Shown here: in pieces, positions 1-9,209 of the stretch | Position numbering within the stretch: position 1 is the stretch's first letter | Layout of the letters: every line of letters starts with the position of its first letter | The notes under the pieces: generated by a model | Seen by the model: the letters and a program-made list of their open reading frames with translations, nothing else | Told to the model about the DNA's origin: nothing | The model's database searches: none | Assembly: GCF_015221875.1 (NCBI RefSeq) | Contig: NZ_JACYGY010000002.1 | Location: forward strand, 417,573 to 481,572 | From: Dyadobacter subterraneus | Lineage (GTDB): Bacteria > Bacteroidota > Bacteroidia > Cytophagales > Spirosomataceae | DNA: 64,000 bases | Direction: 5' to 3' | Made by a program: the position numbers and the translations under genes

Positions 1-291
1 GATTGTAAGGATTCCCATTGAGAACCAAAACAGATCATCTGTTCTTCTTCCGTGTACAGATGATGCAACCGGCAAGAAGTGCTCTCTTGCATGCAGGTAA
101 GACCATGTAATTCCGATGGCAGCTGCAACAAGAATTACAATAAACATCGCTCCATTCCAGCCATTACCTTCCGGTACAGCATCAGCCGATTCCGGCTTCT
201 TAACACTTGAGAGAACGCCTTGCAGCCTGGAAATCACAATACCTGTGAGAACCACAAAAACTAAGGCAACTATTGCAATGATAAAATACAT
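1..291 (-). CDS. coxB: Cytochrome c oxidase subunit II, N-terminal part (cut by window edge)
   Basis: The reverse strand reads without a stop from an ATG at 291 to the window start, giving 97 residues. Two hydrophobic segments (about residues 2-20 and 47-65) are separated by a short polar loop, followed by a conserved-looking stretch with HGRRTDDLFW and the start of a third hydrophobic segment. This matches the N-terminal membrane hairpin of Bacteroidota cytochrome oxidase subunit II; the copper A domain would lie outside the window. It follows actF by 21 bases, so it is probably cotranscribed with the alternative complex III genes. That order fits electron transfer from the quinol-oxidising complex directly to the oxidase. 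The identity is inferred from the N-terminus and context only. Confidence 0.85.
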   Translation of the reverse strand, partial: MYFIIAIVALVFVVLTGIVISRLQGVLSSVKKPESADAVPEGNGWNGAMFIVILVAAAIGITWSYLHAREHFLPVASSVHGRRTDDLFWFSMGILTI

Positions 292-312
292 GATAATAAC
301 AGGTTAAGCAAA

Positions 313-1662
313 TTAGGCGATATCGTGATGCAATGATTCTTCCAACATTGGATGGTGCTTTGGAATCAAATTTGCCTTTTCCAATTGAGTCGCCATCGAC
401 CAAACAAATCCACAAATGAAGACAATGAAAAATCCCCATTCCAACGGTCCAAATCCCGCCGTATCCCCAGCACTACCAGGCATAATGTTCGTGTAAAAAT
501 CCATATAATGGCCGATAATTACACTCCAGCAAGCCACTTTTAGAATCGAATGCGTAAACTTCGCGTCTCTTGTCATCAAAACCAGGAATGGTAAGAAGAA
601 ATTAAGGAACAAAGTTATAAAGAAAGGAGCTTTGAAAATACTTCCATGTCCTCTGAATCTCTCGATGAAATAAATAATTTCCTCTGGCTGGTTGGCATAA
701 TAGATTAAAAGGAATTGGGCAAACCATACATATGTCCAGAAAATACTGAATGCGAAAACGAATTTACCCAAATCCCTAAGGTGACTTGAATTTACTGCTT
801 TCAAATATCCTCTTTCTCTTAACATTACCACAGTCAAAGTAATCACTGCCAATCCAGCCACGTGCCAGCTCGCAAGTGTATACCATCCAAACATAGTACT
901 AAACCAGTGAGGATCGATTGACATTACAAAATCCCATGCAGATGTTGAAGAAGTTACTCCAAATATTACAAGAAATGCTGTTCCTAAACGTATTGATTTA
1001 TCATATAACTCAGTACCTCCGATTTGATCTTCTTCCAAAGAAAACTGACGTATTTTTCTCCACATGAAATACCATGCCACGAAGTAAAATACTAGTCTTC
1101 CTACGAAAAAGGGAGTATTAAGATATCCATGTTTTCCCGCTAAAACTTCATCATATTCTGGTCCACCTACTTCATAAACTTCACTATGTGTCCAGTGGAA
1201 TAAGTCATGACCTCCGAAGATAAATACCAAAAGCATTATAATACCGGTTATTGGTAAAAATGCCGGCATCGCTTCAGGTACTCTTTTAAATACTGCTGAC
1301 CATCCTGCTTGTGCAAGGTAGTTATAGGAAATGAAAAACATTCCAACCACAGATATTCCGGTAAAATATACTGCATTCACCCAAAGGTTCGCCCAGATAC
1401 GTGTTAGCCAGCTAACGTGATGCTCTTCCGGAGCAGCATGACCCGCCGCTTCATGACCAGCTGCCGCAGCATGTCCGGTTATAGCATTTACAGCTCCGTG
1501 TGCTGCTTCTACTTCATGATGTCCTCCGCCGTTAGCTGCCAGATAAATCCCTACTACAACCAGAGCAGCTCCAACAGCTCCTCCAATAATAAGGTTTCTT
1601 TTAGCTCCCGATGTGAATTCAAACCGTTCTTCAATAGAAGGAATCGAATGTGCTGATGCCAT
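313..1662 (-). CDS. actF: Alternative complex III subunit ActF, quinone-binding-type membrane protein
   Basis: This 449-residue polytopic membrane protein has about ten hydrophobic helices and belongs to the NrfD-like/DUF families seen in alternative complex III. ActF packs beside ActC in the membrane core of the complex. The N-terminus (first 90 residues) has one helix followed by a His/Ala-rich loop (AGHEAAGHAAPEEHH), which is odd in composition but in frame. The gene is last of the six act genes and is followed closely by coxB. The start ATG at 1662 lies 35 bases after actE. The family role is the quinol:cytochrome c or quinol:oxidase oxidoreductase that replaces bc1 in these bacteria; the exact share of ActF in quinone binding or proton movement is not visible here. 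Confidence 0.93.
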   Translation of the reverse strand: MASAHSIPSIEERFEFTSGAKRNLIIGGAVGAALVVVGIYLAANGGGHHEVEAAHGAVNAITGHAAAAGHEAAGHAAPEEHHVSWLTRIWANLWVNAVYFTGISVVGMFFISYNYLAQAGWSAVFKRVPEAMPAFLPITGIIMLLVFIFGGHDLFHWTHSEVYEVGGPEYDEVLAGKHGYLNTPFFVGRLVFYFVAWYFMWRKIRQFSLEEDQIGGTELYDKSIRLGTAFLVIFGVTSSTSAWDFVMSIDPHWFSTMFGWYTLASWHVAGLAVITLTVVMLRERGYLKAVNSSHLRDLGKFVFAFSIFWTYVWFAQFLLIYYANQPEEIIYFIERFRGHGSIFKAPFFITLFLNFFLPFLVLMTRDAKFTHSILKVACWSVIIGHYMDFYTNIMPGSAGDTAGFGPLEWGFFIVFICGFVWSMATQLEKANLIPKHHPMLEESLHHDIA

Positions 1663-1697
1663 TATTCAAATATTATTTCTCAGTTATCAAAAATAAA

Positions 1698-2306
1698 TTA
1701 TGCTCCTTTTTGCAGCTTTTGTACGTAGTGTACAATTTTCCAACGCTCCTCAGGATTAATTTGCGAACCATGAGGCCACATCCGTGCTTTACCGTATGTA
1801 ATTACATGGAAAATATGTCCTTCATTCAGGTTTTTGTATGCATCGCTCGCATAATTAGGAACCCCTTTGTAAACAGCTCCAACTTTTCCATCACCTGCTC
1901 CGGTTGCACCGTGGCAATGCTGGCAATATCTCTCAAACAAAACCTTACCTTCTGCAAGCGTGTTTTCATTAAGAGGAACAGGATTTTTCAATACTCTTTC
2001 TGAAATAGAAATACTGTCTGCTGGAATGTTGTAAACCATAAGATCAACTTTCGCTGAATCCCCGCCGCCAAACGACGTTTTATAGTTACGACGGGCTACT
2101 GTTCCTTCAACCGGCAAGCGCATTGTTAAACCCATCGGGTTAATAGGATTTGCCTTTTCCTGTCTGTATGGTTCATATCCAACAGGCAGGTACATATTCG
2201 GTGCATATTGCTTGCCTGGATTATTAGGATCACGCGTACAACTGAATGCAGCAGTTAAAATAACAGCCAGAGCTAGTGAATATCTATATAAACTTTTCAA
2301 TTTCAT
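1698..2306 (-). CDS. actE: Alternative complex III subunit ActE, monohaem cytochrome c lipoprotein
   Basis: From an ATG at 2306 the product is 202 residues: a lipoprotein signal with lipobox ending TAAFSC (lipidated Cys about residue 23), then a class I cytochrome c domain with CQHCH at 128-132 and a likely Met ligand in ARMWPHG near residue 176. An upstream in-frame ATG at 2351 would add 15 residues that spoil the signal peptide and overlap actD, so the internal start is preferred; it leaves a 13-base gap to actD. ActE is the monohaem subunit that passes electrons from the complex to the acceptor. It lies between actD and actF in the standard order. Confidence 0.93.
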   Translation of the reverse strand: MKLKSLYRYSLALAVILTAAFSCTRDPNNPGKQYAPNMYLPVGYEPYRQEKANPINPMGLTMRLPVEGTVARRNYKTSFGGGDSAKVDLMVYNIPADSISISERVLKNPVPLNENTLAEGKVLFERYCQHCHGATGAGDGKVGAVYKGVPNYASDAYKNLNEGHIFHVITYGKARMWPHGSQINPEERWKIVHYVQKLQKGA

Positions 2307-2319
2307 CGATCCAAGCACA

Positions 2320-2850
2320 TTAAAATTGTTTGATGTTAACCTCTTCTGCACCGCTATCTCTTAGTGCACGGGAAATCTCATCTTCACTCATTGAATTTCT
2401 ACCCAAGTTAATTGCCATCACGAATTTGTTGTCGGTAGCACGAACATCAAATCTTTCATGGAAATGCGTACCAGGCCCTAGTCCATTCGAGATAAAAAAT
2501 GTGATAACCATACCAAATGCTGTGAAAAGCACAGTCAACTCAAATGTGATAGGAATATAGTTAGGCAAAGAAATTGAATCTTTACCACCTACAATCATTG
2601 GCCAGTCGATACCCATTGTCCAGATCATCAGAGTTAACGCAACACAACATCCGGTTACCCCAAACATAAATGCTGCAATCCCGATTCTTGTACGTGGATG
2701 TCCAAGTGCATCGTCCAATCCGTGAATAGGAAAAGGTGAGTACACTTCCTGTATTTTTACTCCAGCCTTTCTGAGTTTTGGTACTGCATGCAGTACAGTA
2801 TCGTCATCGTCGTAGACTCCAACTAAATATTTACCAGATAATTCTGCCAT
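2320..2850 (-). CDS. actD: Alternative complex III subunit ActD (DUF3341)
   Basis: This 176-residue protein has the DUF3341 pattern: a soluble N-terminal part starting LVGVYDDDDTVLHAVPKLR, a proline-rich segment with YSPFPIHGLDDALG (about residues 37-50), then two transmembrane helices (about 58-80 and 105-122) and a C-terminal ferredoxin-like tail. ActD caps the membrane core of alternative complex III and has no redox centre. It sits 44 bases after actC and 13 bases before the chosen actE start, in the usual operon order. Length and motifs are normal for the family. Confidence 0.93.
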   Translation of the reverse strand: MAELSGKYLVGVYDDDDTVLHAVPKLRKAGVKIQEVYSPFPIHGLDDALGHPRTRIGIAAFMFGVTGCCVALTLMIWTMGIDWPMIVGGKDSISLPNYIPITFELTVLFTAFGMVITFFISNGLGPGTHFHERFDVRATDNKFVMAINLGRNSMSEDEISRALRDSGAEEVNIKQF

Positions 2851-2894
2851 ATTTATACTAATGTTAAATATTATTCTTTCGCTTCAGCGATTAC

Positions 2895-4328
2895 TTATTC
2901 TATATCCTTGTTAAATAACGGAGCAGCCGCTTCGCGTTGTCTCACTTTTGCAACACCTGCAATTTTCTTAGGCAAATTTGCAGAAGTAGATCTGATTACC
3001 GCTTTAACTTCCGCCATGTTTACAACAGGTAGGTATTTAGAGAAAAGCAGGAACAGCGTAAAGAACAATCCGAAAGAGAAAATATAATCCCCAATATCAA
3101 AACGGGTAGGGGAGAACATTGCCCAGCTCGAAGGAATGTAGTCACGGTGAAGTGATGTAACAATGATTACAAAACGTTCGAACCACATACCAATGTTTAC
3201 AATAACAGATATAAAGAATGTAAATGTAATGCTGCGACGAAGTTTTCTTGACCAGAACAACTGTGGAGAGATTACGTTACAAGTCATCATCGCCCAGTAT
3301 GCCCACCAATAAGGTCCGGTAGCACGGTTGATAAATGCATAACTTTCGTATTCAACTCCTGAGTACCAGGCAATAAAGAATTCAGTGATATAAGCAACCC
3401 CAACAACCGAACCAGTCAAGGTAATTACCTTATTCATGGTTTCGATGTGTTCAAGCGTAATGTAATCTTCCAGTTTGTAAACCACACGTGTGATCAACAT
3501 AAGGTTTTGCACCATCGCAAATCCCGAGAAAATCGCACCCGCAACGAAGTAAGGAGGGAAAATTGTTGTGTGCCATCCCGGAATTACCGAGGTAGCAAAG
3601 TCCATACTTACAATCGTGTGTACCGAAAGTACAAGTGGAGTTGATAAACCCGCAAGAATTAAGCTAATATATTCGTAACGAGACCATGTTTTTGCTGATC
3701 CGTCCCATCCCATTGCGAAAGTTCCATACATGAAGCGGGAAACTTTACTAGTTGCACGGTCACGAATTGTAGCTAAATCAGGGATAAGACCAATATACCA
3801 GAAAACAAGTGATACAGAGAAATATGTACTGATCGCGAAAACGTCCCAAACCAAAGGAGAGTTGAAGTTTACCCAAAGAGAACCAAATGCGTTAGGTAAC
3901 GGTAAAGCCCAATATGCCATCCATGGACGACCCATGTGCATCAGGATAAATGATGCAGCACAAATTACAGCGAAAATTGTCATCGCTTCTGCCGCACGGT
4001 TAATGGATGTTCTCCATTTCTGACGGAAGAGTAAAAGAATCGCGGAGATCAATGTACCCGCGTGACCGATACCAACCCACCAAACGAAGTTAGTGATATC
4101 CCATGCCCAACCTACGGTTTTATTTAATCCCCACACGCCCAGACCTTCCCACCAGGTCCATGCAAGACAACAAGATCCATATGCCAAAACGACTAGTGAA
4201 ATCCCGAAAGCAATTTTCCATTCCTTTGTAGGTTTTCCTTCGACATGTCGGCAGATATCTTCCGTTACGTCTGCATACGTTTTCCCGCCTTGAATAAGGG
4301 GCTCTCTTACGGGTGAAGTAACATGCAT
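2895..4328 (-). CDS. actC: Alternative complex III subunit ActC (NrfD-like quinol-binding membrane subunit)
   Basis: This 477-residue NrfD/PsrC-type integral membrane protein has about ten helices. The N-terminal cytoplasmic segment (VREPLIQGGKTYADVTEDI) is typical of ActC. The family partner of the iron-sulphur protein ActB, it holds the quinol oxidation site near the periplasmic face. The gene is 55 bases downstream of actB in the same direction. The motif GHAGTLISAILLL, in an early helix, and MGRPWMAYW are conserved features of NrfD-type subunits. Nothing in the sequence suggests damage or unusual length. Confidence 0.94.
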   Translation of the reverse strand: MHVTSPVREPLIQGGKTYADVTEDICRHVEGKPTKEWKIAFGISLVVLAYGSCCLAWTWWEGLGVWGLNKTVGWAWDITNFVWWVGIGHAGTLISAILLLFRQKWRTSINRAAEAMTIFAVICAASFILMHMGRPWMAYWALPLPNAFGSLWVNFNSPLVWDVFAISTYFSVSLVFWYIGLIPDLATIRDRATSKVSRFMYGTFAMGWDGSAKTWSRYEYISLILAGLSTPLVLSVHTIVSMDFATSVIPGWHTTIFPPYFVAGAIFSGFAMVQNLMLITRVVYKLEDYITLEHIETMNKVITLTGSVVGVAYITEFFIAWYSGVEYESYAFINRATGPYWWAYWAMMTCNVISPQLFWSRKLRRSITFTFFISVIVNIGMWFERFVIIVTSLHRDYIPSSWAMFSPTRFDIGDYIFSFGLFFTLFLLFSKYLPVVNMAEVKAVIRSTSANLPKKIAGVAKVRQREAAAPLFNKDIE

Positions 4329-4383
4329 ACTACTGTAATTTATAATGATTTAATCTTCAAACAAATACAAAACTTTCAACTGC

Positions 4384-7300
4384 TTAGGCGTGTTCTTTTT
4401 TAGCTTCTTCCTTCACAGCTGCTGCATCCTTATTTCTCACTTTTGTTAGATATGAAATCTGAGGACGTACGTTAATTTCTTCCAGCATGTGGAAAGCACG
4501 ACCTTCTCTTTCAACTTCAAGAATCTTCGAAATTCTGCTTTCCGGATCGTTCATGTCACCGAAAGTAATCGCGTCTGTTGGACAAGATGAAGCACAAGCA
4601 ACGTTAATTTCTCCGTCAACTACGCGTCTTCTTTCTTTCTTGGCTGTTAGCTTACCTTCCTGAATTTTATGAACACACATTGAACATTTTTCAATTACAC
4701 CACGTGAACGTACTGTAACCTCAGGGTTGATAACCATCTTACCAAGATCGTTATTGAAGTGGTAATCGAAGTTATCGTTGTCAAAATATTTGAACCAGTT
4801 GAAACGACGTACTTTATAAGGGCAGTTATTTGCACAATAACGAGTACCTACACAACGGTTATAAGTCATCTGGTTTAAACCTTCCGAACTATGGGTTGTT
4901 GCCAAAACCGGACAAACCGTTTCGCAAGGCGCATTGTTGCAATGCTGACACAACATAGGCTGGAATGTAACTTCCGGATTTTCCGAAGCAACTTCCATGG
5001 CTGTATAATCACCTACTTCTGCATCACTGCTATAATAACGGTCAATACGCAACCAGTGCATTTCGCGGCTGTTAATAACTTCCTGACGTCCTACGACCGG
5101 AATATTATTTTCAGACTGGCAGCTGATCACACAAGATCCGCAACCGAAACATGTGTTAAGGTCAATGACCATACCCCATGAGTGATTTGGATATTTGTGT
5201 CCGTTCCAAAGAGAAAGATCCGTAGCATCTACTGCTCCTTCTGATGTTTCAATTTTTGGAATAAAACGTCCGGCAAGAGGATCTTTTTGGAAATGCGCTA
5301 ATACAGTTTCCTGAAGAACCGACTTACGGCCCATTACAGTATTATGTGTTTGCGTTTGAGCGATTTCACGGGTTTCTCCTGTTTTAGAAACAGTAACTTC
5401 ACCTGGTGCAAAAGTCAAATATCCTGCTGAGAATGAAGCTAACGGGTAAACATTCTTACCCACGCCATTTGCTGATTTTCCTGCTTTCTCACGACCGTAA
5501 CCGATTGTGATTGCAACAGTTCCATTAGCCTGACCTGGCTGAATGATAACAGGAACTTCAACAGATTTTCCTTTTAAGTCAACTTTTACAACATCACCCT
5601 GAGCAAAACCAAGTTCTTTGGCAGTTTTTTGAGAGATGCTTGCGTGGTTATCCCATGTAGCTTTTGTAACAGGATCCGGTAATTCCTGCAACCATGGATT
5701 GTTGGCTGCGAATCCGGTGCCTACACCGACGTTTTCATACAACGCCAGTTCAATTCCTGTTGAAGATGCTTTATATTTTTTTCCGATTGCTGATGCTGCT
5801 TCGTCAACATTTCCTGCGAAAGTTACTCCTGCGGAGGATGCGGTACGGTTGGTTTTGAAGAAACCATCATGCAGAGATTGTACCCAGAATTTTTCAAAAC
5901 TATCTGTACCGCCCTGTGTATATATATTTTTTCTCCAGTAAGCTTTTACGTATTCATGATAGTCAGATGGCTGACCCGCCCATTTCAACAAACTTGCCTG
6001 TGCCTGACGTGTGCTGAAAATCAAACTGATTGTAGGCTGTGTCAAGCTGTAAAAACCTGCTTTGGGTTCAGCATCATTCCATGATTCAAGGTAATGAGGT
6101 GCCGGAGTAATAAATTTCACTAATGAAGCAGTTTCGTCTGCACGGTCATTGAATGAAATACTTAAAGCTACTTTTGGAATTGCAGTTGCTAGCTCAGAAC
6201 CACGTGGGTGATCATAAACCGGATTAGCTGCGTAGAAAATTACTGCTTCTACTTTTCCACCTTTAACTTCATCAACGAATTCGTTCATCGCGATGTCATT
6301 TCCCTGACGGAAATTAACCGGAGTATCCAAATCAATTGTTGACCCGTAGCTTCCAAGCAGACTGTTTAATGCATTTACAACAACCTGAACAGAAGGGTCA
6401 TTGATACCAGAAACTACCAGTGCACTTCCTTTTGCTGCTACAAGATCAGCGGCAGCTTTGTCAAGATGTGCTGCTTCAACAGCAGGTGCAGAAATGGATT
6501 TTCCACCTAACTTAGCTGCAACTTTATTGTAAAGCGAAGTAACAACCAAACCCAGCTGAGATGGTTTTACAGCCGAGCGATAATCTGCATTTGAACCTGT
6601 CATTGAAAGAACAGATTCAAACTGGTAATGGCGGGACATATCTTTTTTACCGTCTTTTGCACTGCTCAACTTGCGTGTCTCAGCATATTGGCGAGAGAAA
6701 TCATCCGGTGAAATCCATGCTCCCAAAAAGTCAGCGTCAACAGCCACAATTACTTTCGCCTTGTCGAAAGCGTAAGATGGTATCACAGCTTTTCCAAAAG
6801 AAAGCTCGTTACCTTTTACGATCGCAGAAGAACTGTTTGCGTCATAAGTAATATGACGTGTTGTTGGATATTTTGTTGTAAAATCAGCAATAACCGATTT
6901 CGTAGAAGGACTTAATAATGTTGAAGAAACAATACGAATTGCTCCTCCCTTTGCAGCAATCGAAGAAAGCTGACTTGTTATATCTTTATCAACAGCATCC
7001 CAGGTAACTTTTAAATCTTCACCTTTTTTAGGACCTCTTAATTTTTCGTTATCATAAAGTCCAAGTAAAGAAGCATGTGCTCTTGAACTAACACCTTTTG
7101 TAACACCTGAAAGTGTATTTGGCTCAATTTTAATTGGCCGGCCTTCACGTGTTTTTACAAGAATACTTGCATAGTCACCACCTTCTGCATAAGTAGATGC
7201 GTACCAGTTCGCAATTGTTGGAAATTCTCCCTCAGGCTTGTTAACGTAAGGAATTGCTTTTTTAACAGGCGTTTCGCAAGCAGCTAATGAAACAGCCGCC

Positions 7301-7479
7301 ATACCAAAACCTAAAACTTTTAAGAAATCGCGACGGTGAGTACCTGCTCCGTCAACCAGACTTTCATATTGACTCTCTGTTGGTGCATTAGAAAACTCTG
7401 AACCTGCGTCTTTAATGAATTTTTCGTCATTACGCAGCTCTTCAAGCCCTCTCCAATATCTTTTATTAGTATTTTCCAT
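4384..7479 (-). CDS. actB: Alternative complex III subunit ActB (molybdopterin-like plus iron-sulphur protein)
   Basis: This 1031-residue protein fuses a molybdopterin-oxidoreductase-like region (about residues 70-720) to a four-cluster ferredoxin domain (about 750-1010). The N-terminus carries a twin-arginine signal (RRDFLK at 49-54) followed by a hydrophobic run ending SLAAC with Cys68, so a lipidated Cys after Tat export is likely. Ferredoxin Cys groups are visible as CFGCGSCVISC, CQHCNNAPCETVCP, CVGTRYCANNCP and CSMCVHK with ACASSCP. In the family the first domain has lost the molybdenum cofactor. ActB passes electrons from quinol towards the haem subunits. It lies between actA and actC. 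Confidence 0.95.
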   Translation of the reverse strand: MENTNKRYWRGLEELRNDEKFIKDAGSEFSNAPTESQYESLVDGAGTHRRDFLKVLGFGMAAVSLAACETPVKKAIPYVNKPEGEFPTIANWYASTYAEGGDYASILVKTREGRPIKIEPNTLSGVTKGVSSRAHASLLGLYDNEKLRGPKKGEDLKVTWDAVDKDITSQLSSIAAKGGAIRIVSSTLLSPSTKSVIADFTTKYPTTRHITYDANSSSAIVKGNELSFGKAVIPSYAFDKAKVIVAVDADFLGAWISPDDFSRQYAETRKLSSAKDGKKDMSRHYQFESVLSMTGSNADYRSAVKPSQLGLVVTSLYNKVAAKLGGKSISAPAVEAAHLDKAAADLVAAKGSALVVSGINDPSVQVVVNALNSLLGSYGSTIDLDTPVNFRQGNDIAMNEFVDEVKGGKVEAVIFYAANPVYDHPRGSELATAIPKVALSISFNDRADETASLVKFITPAPHYLESWNDAEPKAGFYSLTQPTISLIFSTRQAQASLLKWAGQPSDYHEYVKAYWRKNIYTQGGTDSFEKFWVQSLHDGFFKTNRTASSAGVTFAGNVDEAASAIGKKYKASSTGIELALYENVGVGTGFAANNPWLQELPDPVTKATWDNHASISQKTAKELGFAQGDVVKVDLKGKSVEVPVIIQPGQANGTVAITIGYGREKAGKSANGVGKNVYPLASFSAGYLTFAPGEVTVSKTGETREIAQTQTHNTVMGRKSVLQETVLAHFQKDPLAGRFIPKIETSEGAVDATDLSLWNGHKYPNHSWGMVIDLNTCFGCGSCVISCQSENNIPVVGRQEVINSREMHWLRIDRYYSSDAEVGDYTAMEVASENPEVTFQPMLCQHCNNAPCETVCPVLATTHSSEGLNQMTYNRCVGTRYCANNCPYKVRRFNWFKYFDNDNFDYHFNNDLGKMVINPEVTVRSRGVIEKCSMCVHKIQEGKLTAKKERRRVVDGEINVACASSCPTDAITFGDMNDPESRISKILEVEREGRAFHMLEEINVRPQISYLTKVRNKDAAAVKEEAKKEHA

Positions 7480-7526
7480 AAAACTGTTAATACAATGAGT
7501 TGTATTCTAGTATCTATTTGCAGTGA

Positions 7527-8834
7527 TTAGTAATGGCACTTAGAACATTCAAGACCACCGATATCAGCTACTTTTAAAGCTTCTTTACTATCCGATGCGT
7601 GTAATTGTACCAATTTGTCGTAATACTTGTTATCCTTAGTATTTACGTCAGTTTTACGGTGACAATCAATACACCAACCCATTGTTAATGAAGAACGCTG
7701 TTGGATAACTTCCATTTTAGCAATATCTCCATGGCAATTTTCACATTCCAATCCGGCAACATTAACGTGCTGAGAGTGATTGAAATAAGCAAGATCAGGA
7801 AGGTTATGTACACGTACCCATTCAATAGGAGTATTGTTTTCTATTGAAGTGTATATTTTCTGAATTTCAGGTGATTCCTTTTTAATTACACCGTGACAGT
7901 TCATACAAATATTCGCAGAAGGAATATGTGCAGATTTACCTCTGTTCACACCTGTATGGCAATAGTTACAGTCTATTTTATATTCGCCTGCGTGAAGTTT
8001 GTGCGAGAATGAAATTGGCTGCTTAGGCGCATATCCCTGCTGAACACCAACACTATACGCTCCATCAATTGTTACTTTCATAACCAGAAGAATGAAAATC
8101 CAGATGGTCGCAGAACGAATGGCAGGGTCACCGGCGATTCCTTTTAGAGAATTACCAAGGCGGGACATAAAGTCTCCTTTTGCAGCAGTTTCCGCATCTC
8201 CACCAGTAACGGCTTTCGAAAGAATTGTAACAATGACCAGTAAAACCCCTAATACCAAGAGCATTACAACTACCAAAGCCACAAGAACAATCATGAAAAG
8301 ATCAGAAGGTCCGCTTGTTTGTGCAGCGCCCGCAGCAGGAGCGGCTCCACCAGCACCAGCGGCGGCAGGAGCCGGAGCGGCACCCGCTTTATCAACATAA
8401 GCAAAAATGCCTTTGATGTCATCTTCCGACAAGTTCGGGAAAGCTGTCATCTGAGCTTTGCTGTATTCGTTGTAAAGTTTTACTGCGTACGGATCACCTG
8501 AGGCGATAACCGCTTGTGAATTGTGTACCCATTTCGTAATCCATTGTATGTTGTTACGAGTAGTTGCACCTTTCAAACCAGGACCTACAACTCTTTCGTC
8601 AGTAGGTGCGTGGCATTGAGCACAGTTGTTTTTAAATAACGTTTCACCCTTGGCAGCATCTCCGCCACCAGCAGCTCCCGCAGGGGCAGCACCGGCAGCA
8701 GCCGTACTATCCTGTGCCCAAGTTAAGCTACAGGTACTTAAGAGAATAGCTACAATAATAGCCAGAAACGATTTTGAGCTGGGAAAGAAGGAACAAAACT
8801 TAGAGTCTTCTCGGAATGGTATATTCATAATCAA
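7527..8834 (-). CDS. actA: Alternative complex III subunit ActA, multihaem cytochrome c with an extra N-terminal cytochrome domain
   Basis: The 435-residue product has a signal peptide (about residues 20-40), a class I monohaem cytochrome c domain (CAQCH at 71-75, probable Met ligand in QMTAFPNLS near 129), an Ala/Pro/Gly-rich linker (about 150-175), two hydrophobic segments (about 178-206 and 241-255) and a C-terminal multihaem domain with CXXCH at 289, 310, 364, 388 and 430. The five C-terminal motifs are the usual ActA pentahaem set; the N-terminal domain makes six. It is the first gene of the operon with a clear promoter upstream. A start two codons later (ATG at 8828) is equally possible. 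Confidence 0.93.
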   Translation of the reverse strand: MIMNIPFREDSKFCSFFPSSKSFLAIIVAILLSTCSLTWAQDSTAAAGAAPAGAAGGGDAAKGETLFKNNCAQCHAPTDERVVGPGLKGATTRNNIQWITKWVHNSQAVIASGDPYAVKLYNEYSKAQMTAFPNLSEDDIKGIFAYVDKAGAAPAPAAAGAGGAAPAAGAAQTSGPSDLFMIVLVALVVVMLLVLGVLLVIVTILSKAVTGGDAETAAKGDFMSRLGNSLKGIAGDPAIRSATIWIFILLVMKVTIDGAYSVGVQQGYAPKQPISFSHKLHAGEYKIDCNYCHTGVNRGKSAHIPSANICMNCHGVIKKESPEIQKIYTSIENNTPIEWVRVHNLPDLAYFNHSQHVNVAGLECENCHGDIAKMEVIQQRSSLTMGWCIDCHRKTDVNTKDNKYYDKLVQLHASDSKEALKVADIGGLECSKCHY

Positions 8835-8856
8835 CTATTCATAATACTTCAACAGA

Positions 8857-8888
8857 CAAATCTAGTGTACGATTTTTTATCCACAAAA
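8857..8888 (-). promoter_or_regulatory. Bacteroidota-type promoter for the act operon
   Basis: On the minus strand TTTTG (8884-8888) is followed after 19 bases by TAGATTTG (8857-8864). This fits the Bacteroidota sigma-A consensus TTTG, 19-21 bases, TAnnTTTG. It ends 22 bases before the actA start, so the untranslated leader would be short. Confidence 0.6.
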
Positions 8889-9001
8889 GTATTTGAGGGA
8901 TATTTTAAAGTACTCACTTATTTATAATTCTTCTAATTTGAATATTCTTACCCAAATAACGCAAGTCGTTGGTAGCCATTGACTTTCAATGTTTTAGCAA
9001 A

Positions 9002-9052
9002 AAAATACCATTTGAAAGAAAGCTAAAAAACAGCCTTTTCAAATGGTATTTT
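9002..9052 (-). terminator. Strong hairpin terminator after tRNA-Cys
   Basis: Perfect 16-bp arms (9002-9017 and 9037-9052) flank a 19-base loop. On the minus strand the hairpin is followed by a run of T (complement of the A-run around 8999-9005). It lies just after the tRNA-Cys gene and separates it from the act promoter. Confidence 0.75.
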
Positions 9053-9070
9053 CTCAAGATATTTATGACG

Positions 9071-9141
9071 AGGTTCCGAGCGGATTCGAACCGCTGTAAA
9101 AGGTTTTGCAGACCTCTGCCTAGCCACTCGGCCACGGAACC
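9071..9141 (-). tRNA. tRNA-Cys (anticodon GCA)
   Basis: The reverse strand folds as a tRNA of 71 bases without encoded CCA. The acceptor stem GGTTCCG (from 9141) pairs with CGGAACC (9078-9072), followed by discriminator T at 9071. The D arm, the anticodon loop CTGCAAA with GCA, and the T arm with GGTTCGAATCC are all present. GCA with discriminator U is diagnostic of tRNA-Cys. It lies downstream of rpsA on the same strand. Confidence 0.95.
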
Positions 9142-9145
9142 ATAT

Positions 9146-9184
9146 CGGGTTAGCAGAAGAGATTACCCGCTTACTGCTAACCCG
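9146..9184. repeat. Inverted repeat between rpsA and tRNA-Cys
   Basis: Perfect 11-bp arms CGGGTTAGCAG (9146-9156) and CTGCTAACCCG (9174-9184) enclose 17 bases. It lies between the rpsA stop and the tRNA start. No T-run follows on the minus strand, so it may be a 3' stabilising hairpin or processing site of a joint rpsA-tRNA transcript rather than a simple terminator. Confidence 0.5.
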
Positions 9185-9209
9185 GGTGCAAAAGTATTAA
9201 AAAAATCGA

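Noticed and set aside
8092..8501. Plus-strand open frames rich in Ala, Pro and Ser opposite actA
   Set aside because: They are antisense readings of the Ala/Pro/Gly-rich linker of actA; GC-skewed low complexity explains their length.
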